Source: Phymatolithon calcareum
Taxonomy: Eukaryota; Rhodophyta; Florideophyceae; Hapalidiales
Direction of reading: 5' to 3'
Length of the DNA: 64,000 nt
Assembly: GCA_977006965.1 (NCBI GenBank)
Contig: OZ345366.1
Location: forward strand, 2,232,001-2,296,000
The position numbers were made by a program, and so were the translations under genes. How positions within the stretch are numbered: position 1 is the stretch's first letter; each line of letters opens with the position of its first letter. A model generated the notes under the pieces. It had not been told where the DNA came from. It ran no database searches and saw only the letters and a list, made by a program, of their open reading frames with translations. Of this stretch, positions 63,229 to 64,000 are shown one piece after another.

Positions 63229-64000
63229 ATGGGTGAAGTCGGTCTTGCGCTCGGAGTTGTGGGCATGATGAACCAGTTGGCGCAGAGATTGTCCAACCTG
63301 AAGATTCGCTGCGAAGAGTTCGGGTCACTGCCCGACAACTGGCATTCTTCAATCGAGTCCTTCGAATACTGCAAAACCGGTGTTAAACGTATCGAAGAAA
63401 CGCTTGTGGATGACAAGGAATGTCTTGGGGACCGTGCGATAAGCACATTTCGTGACATTCTCAAGCAAGTTAAGAAATCGCTGATAGCGGCAGGGGCCAT
63501 CTTGGAAAGCCTGGAGGAGGAGTTTACAAGAGAGAGCGGTCGTGCATATGCGAGTGGGAGCTCTCGTGTAGTCGGTAACCCGTCGAAACGAGGGCGTCTT
63601 TCATTGCAAAGGAGGAAAGATCGTCCATTGAAAGAGCCCAAGCTATTCTTTAGGGTGGACAAGGTGAAAGCAGCTCTTGAAACACTTGATGCGATATGGA
63701 AGAAGGCTCAACCCGCGATTGAACGTGTATTAATAGCTCTCGTTCCCCCCTCCATGAGACGTGATGAGTACCTTGCGCATTTTGATGAGCCCCCGCTTCC
63801 AAAGAACGTGGTGCTAAACTTCAGTGGTGATACGATGGAGGCATTGTTGAAGCGTGAAATATTGTCAAACTCTGCCGGCGGAAGGGTGACGGCTGCTGTT
63901 AGTCCGGGTGTGCTTGGTGCGGTGGGAATGGGTGGAGTGGGGAAGACAGTTGCACTTCGGGGTCTTTGCCGTGAATCGGAAGTGAAGAACCAGTACTTCG
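63229..64000 (+). CDS. STAND/NLR protein, N-terminal part (copy C, cut by window end)
   Basis: Open from the ATG to the end of the window, 257 codons. The start GVVGMMNQL equals copy B. It reaches past Walker A (GMGGVGKT). The WD40 part lies outside the window, so its repeat number is unknown. Confidence 0.85.
   Translation, partial: MGEVGLALGVVGMMNQLAQRLSNLKIRCEEFGSLPDNWHSSIESFEYCKTGVKRIEETLVDDKECLGDRAISTFRDILKQVKKSLIAAGAILESLEEEFTRESGRAYASGSSRVVGNPSKRGRLSLQRRKDRPLKEPKLFFRVDKVKAALETLDAIWKKAQPAIERVLIALVPPSMRRDEYLAHFDEPPLPKNVVLNFSGDTMEALLKREILSNSAGGRVTAAVSPGVLGAVGMGGVGKTVALRGLCRESEVKNQYF

Larger units (their letters stand above)
62896..64000 (+). repeat. NLR segmental duplication, unit C (partial)
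   Basis: Third direct copy, cut by the end of the window. It has the simple junction TCATTCTGCATATTTTATGA with no transposon in it. Confidence 0.85.

Overview
The window is nuclear DNA of a eukaryote. Evidence: NB-ARC/WD40 genes, a histone H3 variant, LTR, DIRS-type and LINE-type retroelements, pogo-type DNA transposons and AATAAA-type 3' ends. The large intact reading frames lack introns and transposons fill most of the space. This fits an intron-poor, LTR-rich genome such as a florideophyte red alga, but that assignment is inference and no marker gene proves it. No tRNA, rRNA or CRISPR array was seen.

Left part (1-13.8 kb): a ParB/sulfiredoxin-fold gene (minus) stands divergently 1.9 kb from a gene with a DUF7869-type, RNase H-like (DDE-like) domain (plus). 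Then follow a small ORF, a decayed helical pseudogene (5.8-6.8 kb), a LINE reverse-transcriptase relic (8.4-8.6 kb), a C-rich minisatellite (9.35-10.2 kb), a divergent histone H3 gene with one in-frame stop (10.3-10.7 kb), a small CxxC/CxxC protein gene (11.2-11.7 kb) and a 50-bp G-rich tandem repeat (12.4-12.6 kb).

Middle (13.84-27.8 kb): an old Ty1/Copia element (13840-20785, minus) keeps the target duplication CCTAG, a copia-style half-tRNA-iMet primer site and an antisense ORF region between pol and the 3' LTR. A decayed tyrosine-recombinase (DIRS/Ngaro-type) retrotransposon lies at 21.9-26.3 kb. Next comes a spacer with two long palindromes.

Right part (27.8-64 kb): three head-to-tail copies of one unit, each led by a STAND/NLR gene (29458, 54098 and 63229, the last cut by the window edge). 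The proteins have a helical N-terminal domain, an NB-ARC NTPase and an array of almost identical 43-residue WD40 repeats, 14 in copy A and 11 in copy B. Differences between repeats fall at a few fixed positions, as in fungal HET-E/HNWD allorecognition proteins. A conserved upstream ORF and a GAGTCG-rich palindromic block precede the genes. Downstream of the NLR, each complete unit carries decayed prenyl-synthase-like, PDZ and mitochondrial-carrier fragments.

Different transposons have hit different copies. A pogo-type deletion derivative sits in front of gene A. A GGGGGTGCGGG-ended MITE (CTG duplication) lies between units A and B. A young Copia element (37416-51671, target duplication GTTTG, one LTR mismatch) lies in unit A and is itself interrupted by a chromodomain Ty3/Gypsy element (41817-49347, target duplication CAGGG). 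That chromovirus has no gag between its 5' LTR and pol, but carries an intact 713-codon antisense ORF against a truncated 3' LTR. The strongest candidates for something undescribed are the NLR/WD40 recognition cluster, the antisense ORF of the chromovirus, and the ParB-like/DUF7869-like gene pair.
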